DNA of 64,000 nt, taken from NCBI RefSeq assembly GCF_023238445.1, contig NZ_CP096658.1, forward strand, positions 2,418,001 through 2,482,000, given 5' to 3'. The position numbers and the translations under genes were made by a program. The DNA is from Halorussus gelatinilyticus (lineage in GTDB: Archaea; Halobacteriota; Halobacteria; Halobacteriales; Haladaptataceae). The notes below the pieces were generated by a model. That model saw only the letters and a program-made list of their open reading frames with translations, was not told where the DNA came from and ran no database searches. This document shows, in pieces, positions 42,604-51,220 of the stretch (its first letter is position 1; each line of letters starts with the position of its first letter).

Positions 42604-42678
42604 ACCGAATCGGAACGCGCCGACTCGAAAAAGTTGACGAAGCGAAATCATTTCCCGCGGGTCCTCGAATCCCAGCAT

Positions 42679-43413
42679 ATGAAGAACGTCGCCATCGCCG
42701 ACGTCGACCCCACCGAGTTCGGCGACGACGCGGCGGTCCGCGAGGGCGCGGACCGCCTCGGCGCTACCGACCTCGCGGTCAACCACTACCGAATCCCGCC
42801 CGGCGAGGGGTTCCCGAGCGGTCTCCACGCCCACGGCGACCAAGAAGAGGTTTTCGTCGTCCTCGACGGCACGGCGACCTTCGAGCGCCTCGGCCCGGAG
42901 CGCGAGGCGGCCGACGAAATCGCGGTCGAAGCGGGCGAGGTCGTCCGATTCGCGCCCGGCGAGTACCAGTCGGGGCGCAACGACGGCGACGAACTCCTCG
43001 TGGCGCTCGCGCTCGGGGCACCGCCCGACAGCGAGGACGTGCGCGTCCCGCTCGACTGCCCGGAGTGCGGCCACGGCTATCTGCATCCCGAGGCAGGCGG
43101 AGAGAGCGAGGCGAACGGGGGAAGCGAGACGGACGAGGAGGCAGGAGCGGCCGACGGAGAGACGGGCGAGACGGGCGTGACCCTCGACTGTCCGGCCTGC
43201 GGCGCGGCGAACGTCCCGCGGGGGTGTCCCGACTGCGGCGCGGAGATGCGGGTCGCGCTCGCCGGGTCCGACGGCGCGCCGTCGGACCCGGCGAGCGCAG
43301 GGACGGGGGATGGAACCGAGACGGCGACCGAGAGCGAGACCGGCGTCTCCGCCCGGACCGTCGTCGTCTGCACGGAGTGCGGCGGCGAGGCTCGAAGCCC
43401 GTTCGAGACGTGA
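42679..43413 (+). CDS. Cupin protein with multiple zinc ribbons
   Basis: A 244-residue protein. Residues 20-115 form a cupin (HYRIPPGEGFPSGLHAHGDQEEVFVVLDG with His ligands, and a second strand motif RFAPGEYQSGRN). Then three zinc knuckle pairs: CPECG (about 130), CPACG/CPDCG and CTECG near the end. The linker between the ribbons is Gly/Glu/Ser/Thr-rich and contains a long perfect palindrome in the DNA. Cupin plus zinc ribbon suggests a metal-sensing or sugar-binding regulator, but no DNA-binding domain is seen. ATG at 42679. Confidence 0.78.
   Translation: MKNVAIADVDPTEFGDDAAVREGADRLGATDLAVNHYRIPPGEGFPSGLHAHGDQEEVFVVLDGTATFERLGPEREAADEIAVEAGEVVRFAPGEYQSGRNDGDELLVALALGAPPDSEDVRVPLDCPECGHGYLHPEAGGESEANGGSETDEEAGAADGETGETGVTLDCPACGAANVPRGCPDCGAEMRVALAGSDGAPSDPASAGTGDGTETATESETGVSARTVVVCTECGGEARSPFET
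43255..43298. repeat. 44-bp perfect palindrome inside a coding linker
   Basis: Bases 43255-43276 are exactly the reverse complement of 43277-43298, with no spacer. It encodes the ALAGSDGAPSDPASA linker of the cupin protein. Perfect palindromes of this length are unstable in most genomes. Confidence 0.95.
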
Positions 43414-43426
43414 GGACGAGAACTCG

Positions 43427-43648
43427 CTACGGTCCGCTCGCGTCGGCGACGACGGTGTAGATGCCGTTGGCGAACTGCTTCATCGCGTAGTAGACGCCGA
43501 CGCCCCAGACCAGCAGCGCCGGGACGATACCGAGCCACGGTCCCAAGGCGTCGTAGATACTCGACGCGACGAAACTTCCGCCGGCGAGGAGGACGGCACC
43601 GGCCAGACCGGAGACGGCGGCTTCATCGACGGCCGCGTTTCGAGTCAT
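43427..43648 (-). CDS. Small two-helix membrane protein
   Basis: A 73-residue protein with two hydrophobic helices (AAVSGLAGAVLLAGGSFVASS and LGIVPALLVWGVGVYYAM). An ATATTTAACA box about 28 bases before the ATG is a good leaderless promoter, which supports the start. Unknown family. Confidence 0.7.
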   Translation of the reverse strand: MTRNAAVDEAAVSGLAGAVLLAGGSFVASSIYDALGPWLGIVPALLVWGVGVYYAMKQFANGIYTVVADASGP

Positions 43649-43698
43649 ACGGTTTCGTGCAGGCGGAGAGCTGTTAAATATCTTCTACCAGCGGCGCG

Positions 43699-43724
43699 CT
43701 CGCCGACGCCGCGGCGTCGGCGAG
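43699..43724. repeat. 26-bp perfect palindrome, intergenic
   Basis: CTCGCCGACGCCG followed at once by its reverse complement, lying between the stop of uspA and the promoter of the small membrane-protein gene. It may serve as a terminator-like hairpin for uspA or as an operator. Confidence 0.85.
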
Positions 43725-43868
43725 TCGAACTCAGGCGTCGTCTTCGACGCGGACCGTCGCGCGGCCGTCGAGGGTAAACGCCGTGCTGTTGGTCTTTCTT
43801 CGTTGTCACTTCGTCACTGACGCTTCCGCCACTGTGAGGTTCCGAGGCTTCCCGGTCCCGACGACGCC

Positions 43869-44300
43869 TCACCGGACGACCGTCACCGTCACGGGCGCTT
43901 CCGTGACGACCGTCGTCGCCACCGTCCCGAGGAGTCGGCGGGCGAGTTCGTGGCGCTCCCCGCCGTGGCCGCCCATGACGACGTGGTCCACGTCGCGGTC
44001 CCCGACGAAGTCGAGGATGGTCTCGGCGGGGTCGCCGGTCTCGACCGCCGTCTCGACGCTTCGGTCGGCCGCGGCGGCCCGTTTCTCGGCGCGGTCGACG
44101 AGGTCGTCGGCCCGTTCTCGCGCGCTCTCGCGGCGCTCCTCGCCGGGTTCGAGGACGCCGCTCTCGCTCATCGACGCGTCGAGCGGCGTCACGACGTTCA
44201 GGACGGTGACTCGGCAGTCGAAGGTGTCGAGCGCGTGGACCAGCGCGTCGTCGGCGAGCGGCGACCCGTCCAGCGGGACGAGGACGTGCGAGCGACTCAT
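43869..44300 (-). CDS. Universal stress protein (UspA)
   Basis: A 143-residue UspA-fold protein: HVLVPLDGSPLADDALVHAL at the start and the ATP-binding GGHGG...GTVAT motif at the end, so nucleotide-binding type. Widespread in haloarchaea. ATACTTACC about 28 bases before the ATG at 44300. Confidence 0.9.
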   Translation of the reverse strand: MSRSHVLVPLDGSPLADDALVHALDTFDCRVTVLNVVTPLDASMSESGVLEPGEERRESARERADDLVDRAEKRAAAADRSVETAVETGDPAETILDFVGDRDVDHVVMGGHGGERHELARRLLGTVATTVVTEAPVTVTVVR

Positions 44301-44374
44301 GCAGGTCGGTTCGGTCCCCAGCGGTAAGTATGCGCACCCGATAGCGAGGTTCGACACCCGGCGTCCCCGTCGCG

Positions 44375-45460
44375 CTACTCGATTTCGGCGAGTCGCTCCC
44401 GGACGAACGACCGATACGCGCGCTCGACGGCCGCCGGGTCGTCGCACGACTTCCAGTCCAGCGCGACCGACATCCACCGCGACCGCTGGACCAGCAGGTA
44501 GTACGGGTAGTTCCCGTTCACGATTTCGTCCGGGTCGATGCCGCGCTCGCGGGCGTAGCTCCGCCGGAGCAGGTGACGGAGGTCCGCCGCCCGGTCTTCG
44601 GTAGGCAACTGGACGCGAATCGTCGCGTCCTCGGCGAACGCGAGGTCCAACCGGTAGTCGCCGACGTAGGGGTCGCCGAAGTCGAGCACAGTCCGGACGT
44701 CGAGGCCGCCCTCTTCGTCCGACCCGAGGACGAAGTTGTCGAGGTGGAAATCCCGGTGAAGGACCGCCGGGGTCTCCGGCTCCGTAATCGCGTCGGCCAC
44801 GCCGTCGAACGCCGCGACGATGTCGGGCACGAGGTCGGCGAACCGGCCGGGGTCGTCGCCGCACTGCACCTGCTCGACCAGCGAGGCCGGGTGGTCGGCC
44901 AGCGACGCGAACACTTCGCCCCACGAGTCGCCGCCGTCGGCGGTGAACGCGGGCGTCGCTCCCGCCTCGGGGTCGGTCATCCGGAGCGGGCCGCAGTCGT
45001 CGGCGTCGAGGGAAGCCGCGACCGGACCCTCCGCCTCTGCGAGTCGGAACTCGTGGAGTCGCGCGAGGTGGCGACCGACCGCGCGGACCAACCGCTCTCG
45101 GTCGGCCCACGAGAGTCCGTCGAGGTCCCGAATCTGGCGGCCCTCGCGGTGTTCGAGCAGGAAGTGGAAGACGCCGAGCGGACCGCCGTCCTCGGCTGTC
45201 GCCAGCACCTCCGGCACCGGCAGCGTCGTCGCGTCGGCGAGCGCCCGCAGGAGGTACGGCTCCGGCCGGAGTTCGGCGGTGGTGTTGAACGTCGCGGCCT
45301 TGAGGACCGCGACCTCGCCGCCGGCGAAGCGAATCCGGTAGATAGCGTTGATGCCCTTCGAAATCGGCGTCACGTCGGCGACGGCGCGCCCGCGGGCCTC
45401 CCGCGCGGCCCGAGCGACCGCCTCGGCGTCGGGTTCGTCCAACCGCTCGTCTCGAACCAT
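44375..45460 (-). CDS. Phosphotransferase/kinase of the APH/choline-kinase family
   Basis: A 361-residue protein-kinase-like fold phosphotransferase. Motifs: ISKGINAIYRIRF with AVLKAA (ATP-binding Lys), VLHRDFHLDNFVLG (catalytic Asp and Asn) and VLDFGDPYVGDYRLDLAF (metal Asp). Substrate may be a small hydroxyl compound; resistance to aminoglycosides is unlikely to be the native role. Its promoter string ACTTACCGCT matches the one of the neighbouring uspA, and the two genes run in tandem. Confidence 0.85.
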   Translation of the reverse strand: MVRDERLDEPDAEAVARAAREARGRAVADVTPISKGINAIYRIRFAGGEVAVLKAATFNTTAELRPEPYLLRALADATTLPVPEVLATAEDGGPLGVFHFLLEHREGRQIRDLDGLSWADRERLVRAVGRHLARLHEFRLAEAEGPVAASLDADDCGPLRMTDPEAGATPAFTADGGDSWGEVFASLADHPASLVEQVQCGDDPGRFADLVPDIVAAFDGVADAITEPETPAVLHRDFHLDNFVLGSDEEGGLDVRTVLDFGDPYVGDYRLDLAFAEDATIRVQLPTEDRAADLRHLLRRSYARERGIDPDEIVNGNYPYYLLVQRSRWMSVALDWKSCDDPAAVERAYRSFVRERLAEIE

Positions 45461-45589
45461 ATTCGTCCATGCCGGACGAGCGGTAAGTTTCTTCCTACGG
45501 TTTGTCACTTCGTGGCGGCGGGACCGCGAGGGACCCGACCGCCGCCGCGAAGGGGCAGGGATTAGTCGCTCGACTCCGAACCCCCGGCC

Positions 45590-46783
45590 ATGGAGACTAC
45601 CGACGCGTTCGTCGGCCTGACGTGTGTCGATTGCGAGGAGACGTTCGACGCCGAGCAGGCGACCCACCGCTGTCCCGACTGCGGCGGGATTCTCGACCCC
45701 GACTACGACTACGACGAAATCGACCTGTCGCGGGAGGACCTCGAATCCCGGCGCTTCGACTCGATGTGGCGCTACGAGGAACTCCTGCCGTTCCCGCGGA
45801 GCGCCGCCGTCTCGATGGACGAGGGCGCGACCCAACTCGTGGAGTGTCCGGACCTCGCCGACGAGATGGGCGTCGGGCGCGTCCTGTTCAAAGACGAGGG
45901 CCGGAATCCGACCGGGACGTTCAAGGACCGCGGCCAGACCGCCGCGATTACGGCGGCCGCCCAGCACGGCGCGACCGACGTGGCGCTCAACTCCGCGGGC
46001 AACGCCGGGCAGTCGGCCGCGGCCTACGCCGCTCGCGCCGACCTCCAGTCGCACGTCTTCCTGCCCTCGCGGGCCGGGTTCACCAACAAAGCGATGGTCA
46101 ACGTCCACGGCGGCGACCTGACGGTCGTCGAGGGGCGCATCGGCGACGCGGGCGAGGCCTACGCCGACGCGATGGACCAACACGACGACTGGTACTCGGT
46201 CAAGACGTTCGTGACGCCCTACCGCCACGAGGGCAAGAAGACGATGCTCTACGAAGTGGTCGAGCAGAACGACTGGGAGGTGCCCGACGCCGTGGTCTAC
46301 CCGACCGGCGGCGGCGTCGGTCTCGTCGGGATGCACAAGGGAGCCAAGGAACTGCGAGACCTCGGCCTCACCGACGAGATTCCCTCGATGTACGCGGCCC
46401 AGTCGTCGGGATGCGCGCCCGTCGTCGAAGCCTTCGACGAGGGCAAGGAGGTTCACGAGGTCTGGGAGACCCCCGACACCATCTGCGGCGGTATCGAGAT
46501 TCCCGACCCCGGCGCGAGTCCCATGATTCTGGACGCGCTCCGCGAGAGCGACGGCGGTGCGGTGGCGACCAGCGACGAGGATATCCTCGACAGCGCGGTC
46601 GCGGTCGCCCAGAAGGAAGGCCTGGAGATGGGCGCGACCTGCGCGGCGGCCGCCAGCGGGGCGTGGGAACTCGCGCGCCGCGGCGAGTTCGACGACGACG
46701 ACACCGTCGTCCTGCTCAACACCGGCGCGGGCAACAAGGACGACGACGTGTTACGAAGTCACCTGATGAGCAAGGGCGTCTGA
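45590..46783 (+). CDS. thrC: Threonine synthase
   Basis: A 397-residue PLP enzyme making threonine from O-phosphohomoserine. An N-terminal zinc ribbon (CVDCEETF...CPDCGG) is followed by the PLP-lysine motif PTGTFKDRG, the glycine loop TGGGVGLVG and SAGNAGQSAA. The zinc ribbon is typical of archaeal versions. ATG at 45590 follows a GATTAGTCG box by about 28 bases. It converges with the beta-propeller gene. Confidence 0.92.
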   Translation: METTDAFVGLTCVDCEETFDAEQATHRCPDCGGILDPDYDYDEIDLSREDLESRRFDSMWRYEELLPFPRSAAVSMDEGATQLVECPDLADEMGVGRVLFKDEGRNPTGTFKDRGQTAAITAAAQHGATDVALNSAGNAGQSAAAYAARADLQSHVFLPSRAGFTNKAMVNVHGGDLTVVEGRIGDAGEAYADAMDQHDDWYSVKTFVTPYRHEGKKTMLYEVVEQNDWEVPDAVVYPTGGGVGLVGMHKGAKELRDLGLTDEIPSMYAAQSSGCAPVVEAFDEGKEVHEVWETPDTICGGIEIPDPGASPMILDALRESDGGAVATSDEDILDSAVAVAQKEGLEMGATCAAAASGAWELARRGEFDDDDTVVLLNTGAGNKDDDVLRSHLMSKGV

Positions 46784-46798
46784 GCGGCGGCGGACCGC

Positions 46799-47938
46799 TC
46801 AGTTGCCCGAGTCGTACTGCACGTCCGAGAAGAACGGGTACTTCGGCGTCGAGACGCGGTCGGTTATCTGGTGGGTCTCGGTGTCTATCACGACCAACTG
46901 GTCGCGGCCGGTGATGGTGACGTAGGCCTCCTCGCGGTACGGCGAGACGAAACAGCCGTGGGGACCGAGTCCCGGCGGGACGAAGTCTCGCTCGGGAAGT
47001 GGCGGCTGTATCTCGTCTTGGTCTTCGACCGTGATGATGTCCTCGGCGCGGTAGTTCCCCTCGGTGGGGTCGTCGGGCGCGCGGTAGACCGTCACCGCGT
47101 CGGACTGAATCCCCGCGACGAATATCTTCTCGCCGTCCTGTGTCGCGTGGATGTCGGCGTTCTGGTCGGTCAGCGGCCGCTTGCCGAGGAGTTGGCGCTC
47201 GCTCACGTCGATGATGCCCATGTCGTTCGACAGCGCGTTGGCGGTGTAGACGACGCCGCGCTCGTGGTCCACGTGGAGGTTGTGCGGGGCCTTCGAGACC
47301 GGGACCCTATCGACCATCTCCAGTCGGTCGAGGTCGATGAAACCGAGGCTGTTCCCTGCCTGATTGGTGACGTAGGCGAAGCCGTTCGCCACGTCGAAGA
47401 CGATGTTGTGCGGGCCGTTCCCCACGTCGATGGTCTCGCGAACCTCCAAGCTCTCGTTGTCGATGACCGCGACCTGATTCGCGCCCGCCACTTCCACGAA
47501 CGCGTCGTTCGTCTCCGGGTGGACATTGACACCTCGGGGCGCGGCGTCGAGCGGGATTCGCTTCACCTCCTCCTGCCGTTCGACGTTCACCACCGAAACG
47601 TCCGCCGACGCGGTGTTGGGCGCGTAGGCCAACTCGCCGTCGGTCGAGACCGCGCAGTACAGCGGTTTCTTCCCGACCGGTATCTCGGCGAACACCTCCT
47701 TGGTCTCTTGGTTCAACAGCGCGACGGAGTTCGCCAGCCGACAGGTGACGACCAGCGGCCGGTCGGTGGCCTGCCCGGTGGCGGTCGTAGTCTCCTCACC
47801 TTCGGTCGTCGTCCCGTCTCCCCCAGTCGTCGTCTCGCCGTCCTGCGCGGACGCGACCCCGCCGACGAGGCCCGTCGCCGCGACCCCGCCCGCGGTTCGG
47901 AGTACGTCACGGCGATGCGTACGGTCTTCTGAGTTCAC
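46799..47938 (-). CDS. Tat-exported YVTN-type beta-propeller protein
   Basis: A 379-residue protein. The N-terminus THRRDVLRTAGGVAATGLVGG is a twin-arginine signal (Arg-Arg-Asp-x-Leu), then a Thr/Glu/Gly linker, then about seven propeller blades with repeats such as PVGKKPLYCAVSTDGELAYAPN, IDVGNGPHNIVFDVANGFAYVTNQ and PHNLHVDHERGVVYTAN. Such proteins sit on the cell surface or periplasm-like space and bind unknown partners. GTG start at 47938 with GTTTATTGA box about 28 bases upstream. Confidence 0.88.
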   Translation of the reverse strand: MNSEDRTHRRDVLRTAGGVAATGLVGGVASAQDGETTTGGDGTTTEGEETTTATGQATDRPLVVTCRLANSVALLNQETKEVFAEIPVGKKPLYCAVSTDGELAYAPNTASADVSVVNVERQEEVKRIPLDAAPRGVNVHPETNDAFVEVAGANQVAVIDNESLEVRETIDVGNGPHNIVFDVANGFAYVTNQAGNSLGFIDLDRLEMVDRVPVSKAPHNLHVDHERGVVYTANALSNDMGIIDVSERQLLGKRPLTDQNADIHATQDGEKIFVAGIQSDAVTVYRAPDDPTEGNYRAEDIITVEDQDEIQPPLPERDFVPPGLGPHGCFVSPYREEAYVTITGRDQLVVIDTETHQITDRVSTPKYPFFSDVQYDSGN

Positions 47939-48079
47939 ACTACTTGCAGGGACGAGACTTCAATAAACGCCGTGGCCGTTGCTTTAGATAAGAGCGATTA
48001 GATGTTCGCCTCGGCGAGGAAAGCGGGGTTACGGCGGTCACGCGCGGCAAGTGGCGCTCGTCGCCGTCCGCCCTCGCGG

Positions 48080-48205
48080 CTACTGCTCGACGCTCACCGG
48101 GTCTTCGGCGATTATCCACGCGTCCGGTGACTCTTTCGACCGCAGTTCGAGGCTCCCCTCGTGGAAGTGAGCGGTGATCCGCTCGCTCGTCTCGGACTCG
48201 GACAT
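48080..48205 (-). CDS. Short conserved haloarchaeal protein
   Basis: A 41-residue acidic protein, MSESETSERITAHFHEGSLE and then LRSKESPDAWIIAEDPVSVE. A GAATAGTAAT box at 48235-48244 lies about 30 bases before the ATG at 48205, supporting this start over the ATG at 48235. Its content is protein-like and I recall similar small haloarchaeal proteins, but I know no function. Confidence 0.6.
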   Translation of the reverse strand: MSESETSERITAHFHEGSLELRSKESPDAWIIAEDPVSVEQ

Positions 48206-48539
48206 CGTGTCTCCCGCTACGCCGGACCCCGACATTACTATTCGGCGTCTACGCGGGAGTACAGGCCGTCTAAGCCGAGATACCGCCGGGCTACGCGTCG
48301 ATACACGCGGACTACGCACCGATACGGCCGGGCTACTCCGGGTCGGTGCGACCGCCTTCCGCGAATCCCGGCGTCGTCGCCAGCCAGACTGGACGAGTCG
48401 CTGGAGTCCGTCCTGTCGCCGGAACCGGCCATATCCCGGAGTCGGTCGCGTCGCCGGAGTCGGTCGCTAGGCGTTCGCGAGTTCGGAAGTCGAGAGTTCG
48501 GAAACCGGCGACGGAGACGCCGAGAGACGGGGCCGAAAA
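48206..48539. other. Intergenic minisatellite region
   Basis: No gene is supported. 48237-48341 carries about five degenerate 21-bp units; units at 48279-48299, 48300-48320 and 48321-48341 all start GATAC and share GGCTAC/GACTAC. A second short repeat, CCGGAGTCGGTCGC, is doubled near 48434-48463. One frame reads heptads of the form RYxRATx, another GLRxDTx. Confidence 0.75.
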
Positions 48540-48710
48540 TCAGTAGAAGTATACTTCGAACTCGTCGCCGCAACTGCTACAGTCCACCGTCGTCCCCGTG
48601 AGTCGGTCGGCGTCCCTGAACTGCGGGTCCGACTCGCCGCCGTCCGTGACCAGTTCGACGGACCGGTCCTCGCAGTTCGGGCATCCGATACTCGTTGCTG
48701 CTTGCGACAT
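48540..48710 (-). CDS. 56-residue zinc-ribbon microprotein
   Basis: A short frame missed by length-based ORF calling. It starts MSQAATSIGCPNCEDRSVEL and ends DCSSCGDEFEVYFY: CPNC and CSSC form a zinc site. A GTTTATAAC box about 31-39 bases upstream of the ATG at 48710 supports it. It is divergent from the sirR gene and shares its regulatory region. Haloarchaea contain many such zinc-binding microproteins, often linked to surface or stress traits. Confidence 0.7.
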   Translation of the reverse strand: MSQAATSIGCPNCEDRSVELVTDGGESDPQFRDADRLTGTTVDCSSCGDEFEVYFY

Positions 48711-48915
48711 GTCCGCAACGACGTGAGCCGACGGGTTAGTTATAAACCGTCTAAACGACCCGTGGAACCGGCGTTTGTCGCGGACTACTTCCGACTAGCC
48801 TCAGTGTACGCTCGGTCCGACCCCGGTTGTCGGCACCTATCGACCGTCACGGGGACCGTACTCGGCGTCGAAATTCGCGCGGGACGGGGGAACCGACCTG
48901 AGACAAATATAAGTT

Positions 48916-48929
48916 TTAGACGGGTCTAA
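48916..48929. promoter_or_regulatory. TTAG-N6-CTAA metal box at sirR
   Basis: TTAGACGGGTCTAA, a perfect dyad, sits between the TATA element (AAATATAAG, 48905-48913) and the start codon at 48943, the usual place for a repressor site. The same layout TTAG-N6-CTAA occurs at the sufC start (59815-59828). Autoregulation by the DtxR-family protein is likely. Confidence 0.72.
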
Positions 48930-48942
48930 TCGGACCTACGTG

Positions 48943-49692
48943 ATGCTGAGCGACGTAATGGAAGACTACCTCAAAGCGATCTACGCCCTCCAGCAGGACG
49001 AGGAGGGTCCCGTCGCCACGTCCGCCATCGCCGAATATCTGGACGTGACGCCCCCGACCGTGACCAGCATGGTCGAGAAACTCGAAGACAGAGGGCTGGT
49101 CGAGCGCGAGAAGTACAAGGGGGTCGAACTCTCCGCGGAGGGGGAGACCGTCGCGCTCGAAGTTTTGCGCCACCACCGCCTGCTCGAATCCTATCTGACC
49201 GAACACCTGGACTACTCGTGGAGCGAGGTCCACGAGGAGGCCGACACCCTCGAACACCACATCAGCGAGGAGTTCGAGGAGCGCGTCGCCGAGGTACTCG
49301 GCGACCCTCAGGTGGACCCCCACGGCGACCCCATCCCGAGCGCCGACCTCACGCCGCCCGAGGAGGACGACACCGCGGCGCTCTCGGAGTACGCGCCCGG
49401 CGACAGGCTCGTCGTCGCGCGCGTCAGTGACCGCGACGAGGAGGAACTGCGCTACCTCGCGGACGCCGGCATCGCGCCCGGCACGGAACTCGAAGTCGTG
49501 GACGTGGCCCCGTTCGGGATGGTGACGGTTCGCATCGCCGACGCGCCCGAGGACTGTCCGGACGCGTCCGAGGACCGCTCCGACGAGAGCGCGCGCGAGC
49601 AGAGCCTCCCGGAGTCGGTCGCGGCGTCCATCCGCGTGCATCGCATCGACGCCGAGGGTCCGACGCCCGAGTCCGGAGTCGGCGGCGTATAG
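48943..49692 (+). CDS. sirR: DtxR/MntR-family metal-dependent regulator with FeoA-like domain
   Basis: A 249-residue regulator. The N-terminal winged helix MLSDVMEDYLKAIYALQQ leads to TPPTVTSMVEKLEDRGLVE, followed by the metal-binding/dimerisation domain with HHRLLESYLTEHLDYSWSEVHEEADTLEHH and a C-terminal SH3/FeoA-like domain (YAPGDRLVVARVSD). ATG at 48943; the preceding GTG at 48940 is in frame. The operator-like dyad lies in its promoter. Next gene downstream encodes a Mn-exporter-type membrane protein with its own promoter elements. Senses Mn or Fe (inference). Confidence 0.88.
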   Translation: MLSDVMEDYLKAIYALQQDEEGPVATSAIAEYLDVTPPTVTSMVEKLEDRGLVEREKYKGVELSAEGETVALEVLRHHRLLESYLTEHLDYSWSEVHEEADTLEHHISEEFEERVAEVLGDPQVDPHGDPIPSADLTPPEEDDTAALSEYAPGDRLVVARVSDRDEEELRYLADAGIAPGTELEVVDVAPFGMVTVRIADAPEDCPDASEDRSDESAREQSLPESVAASIRVHRIDAEGPTPESGVGGV

Positions 49693-49746
49693 CTTCTCGA
49701 GACGTCACGCTGGCCGCCCTACTTCTTTAGCTAACCCCAAAAAGAT

Positions 49747-49772
49747 AAGTACGTCTTCTGCCGTACGTACTT
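49747..49772. promoter_or_regulatory. Inverted repeat before the Mn-exporter gene
   Basis: AAGTACGT and ACGTACTT are separated by 10 bases and lie just upstream of a CTAAAAAAT TATA candidate (49782-49790). A TTAGCTAA dyad is close by at 49727-49734. Together these suggest transcriptional control of the transporter. Confidence 0.6.
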
Positions 49773-49837
49773 TTGATGCGTCTAAAAAATGGATTTGCCC
49801 TCCGGAATTCGGCCGGCCGTAGACGCTCACGACGTCG

Positions 49838-51136
49838 GTGGTCGGCGTGATGGGCGCGAACGAAGCGTTCGACATCCTCGTCGGGTCGTGGCGCGAGGGG
49901 TTCGTGCAGGTCAGCGGGTTCGTCGCCGTCACGGTCCTCCTGTTCAGTCTCCTCCAGTACCGCTACGACGGCCGCCTCGTCGAACTGCTCGAAGACCACG
50001 AGCGACTCCAACCCCTCGCGGGCGGACTGCTCGGACTCACGCCGGGGTGCGGCGGCGCTATCGTCGCGATGCCGCTGTACATCCGCGGCTCCATCAGCTT
50101 CGGCACCGTCGTCGCCACGCTCGCGGCGACCGCGGGCGACTCCGCGTTCGTCATCCTCGCGCTCGCTCCCGAGGCCGCGCTCTACGCCTACGCGCTCGCG
50201 TTCGTCTCCGGCGTCACCTTCGGGTACATGGTCGATGCGTGGGGCATGGGCGTCGGACGGGTAGACGACGCCGTGGAACGCTTCGGCCGCCCGATGACCG
50301 ACGGCGGGTTCGCCACCGCGAGCGTCGCGGACGGCGGCCCGAGCATCCCCGACTACGACGGGCCGGGTGGTCACGGCCACGACTGCGACAACGGGCACGG
50401 TCACGACCACGACTGCGAACCCGGCCACGCCCACGGCGGCGCGCCGCTGTTTCTCCCCGACGAATCCCGGCTGTTAGCGCGGGTCACCCACGCGGTCCAC
50501 GTCCTCTGGTGGGTCGTCGCGGCGGGCGCGCTCGTCGCCGGCGTCGCGTATCTGGCGAAGGGTGCAGCGGAACCCGCGTGGCAGGTCGCGCTCACGTACG
50601 ACGGCCTGTTCACGGTCGCCGGTCTCCTCGGCACCACGCTGTCGTTCTACCTCTACTTCGTCGGTCGCCACTACATCGGCGAGGGCGACACCGGCCGCGT
50701 CCGCGAGTCGTTCGCCAGCGCGTACGAGACGTTCCAGCACGCCGCCATGGAGACCGCCATGGTCACCGTCTGGGTCATCGCGGGCTACCTCGTCTTCTCG
50801 TACGGCATGGCCGTCTTCGGGCTGGACATCCGCGCGCTCTCGGACACCGCGGGCGTTCTCGCACCGATCGCGGCGGCCGCGCTCGGACTCGTCCCCGGCT
50901 GTGCGCCCCAAATCGTGTTCGCACAACTGTACGCCATCGAAGGGGCCATTCCGTTCTCCGCGCTCGCGGCCAACGCGGTCAGTCAGGACGGCGACGCGCT
51001 GTTCCCGCTGATGGCCATCGACGCGAAGGCCGCCATCATCGCCACCATCTACACGACGATTCCGGCCGTCTTCGTCGGCGTCGGTCTCCACTACTTCTGG
51101 CCGTACGCCAGTTTCGGGTTCGGCGTCCTCGGGTAG
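49838..51136 (+). CDS. Putative manganese/heavy-metal exporter (ArsP_2-like, ten helices)
   Basis: A 432-residue membrane protein with about ten helices in two similar halves, each with a LGLxPGC(G/A) loop: GLLGLTPGCGGAIVAMPLYI and LGLVPGCAPQIVFAQLY. The cytosolic loop HGHDCDNGHGHDHDCEPGHAHGG is His/Cys/Asp-rich and would bind divalent metals. The family is annotated as putative manganese transporter. GTG at 49838, with ATG at 49850 as an alternative. Its position next to a DtxR regulator supports a metal role; direction (export) is inferred from relatives. Confidence 0.8.
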   Translation: MVGVMGANEAFDILVGSWREGFVQVSGFVAVTVLLFSLLQYRYDGRLVELLEDHERLQPLAGGLLGLTPGCGGAIVAMPLYIRGSISFGTVVATLAATAGDSAFVILALAPEAALYAYALAFVSGVTFGYMVDAWGMGVGRVDDAVERFGRPMTDGGFATASVADGGPSIPDYDGPGGHGHDCDNGHGHDHDCEPGHAHGGAPLFLPDESRLLARVTHAVHVLWWVVAAGALVAGVAYLAKGAAEPAWQVALTYDGLFTVAGLLGTTLSFYLYFVGRHYIGEGDTGRVRESFASAYETFQHAAMETAMVTVWVIAGYLVFSYGMAVFGLDIRALSDTAGVLAPIAAAALGLVPGCAPQIVFAQLYAIEGAIPFSALAANAVSQDGDALFPLMAIDAKAAIIATIYTTIPAVFVGVGLHYFWPYASFGFGVLG

Positions 51137-51220
51137 TTCGGCTCTCCGAATCGCTGCGCTCGACCGCCGCTTCGCTCGGGAGAGACAGATTTTTCTCGTC
51201 CGGGCTATCACTCCCGATGG

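Noticed and set aside
43730-43868. Remnant of a small gene (frames reading KKDQQ and FTLDGRATVRVEDDA)
   Set aside because: The two pieces are in different frames with no start for the second; could be a decayed gene but I cannot support it.
48161-48601. Plus-strand frame across the 21-bp repeats giving RYxRATx heptads
   Set aside because: It begins antisense to the 41-residue gene, has no promoter at a suitable place, and a different frame gives an equally regular repeat.
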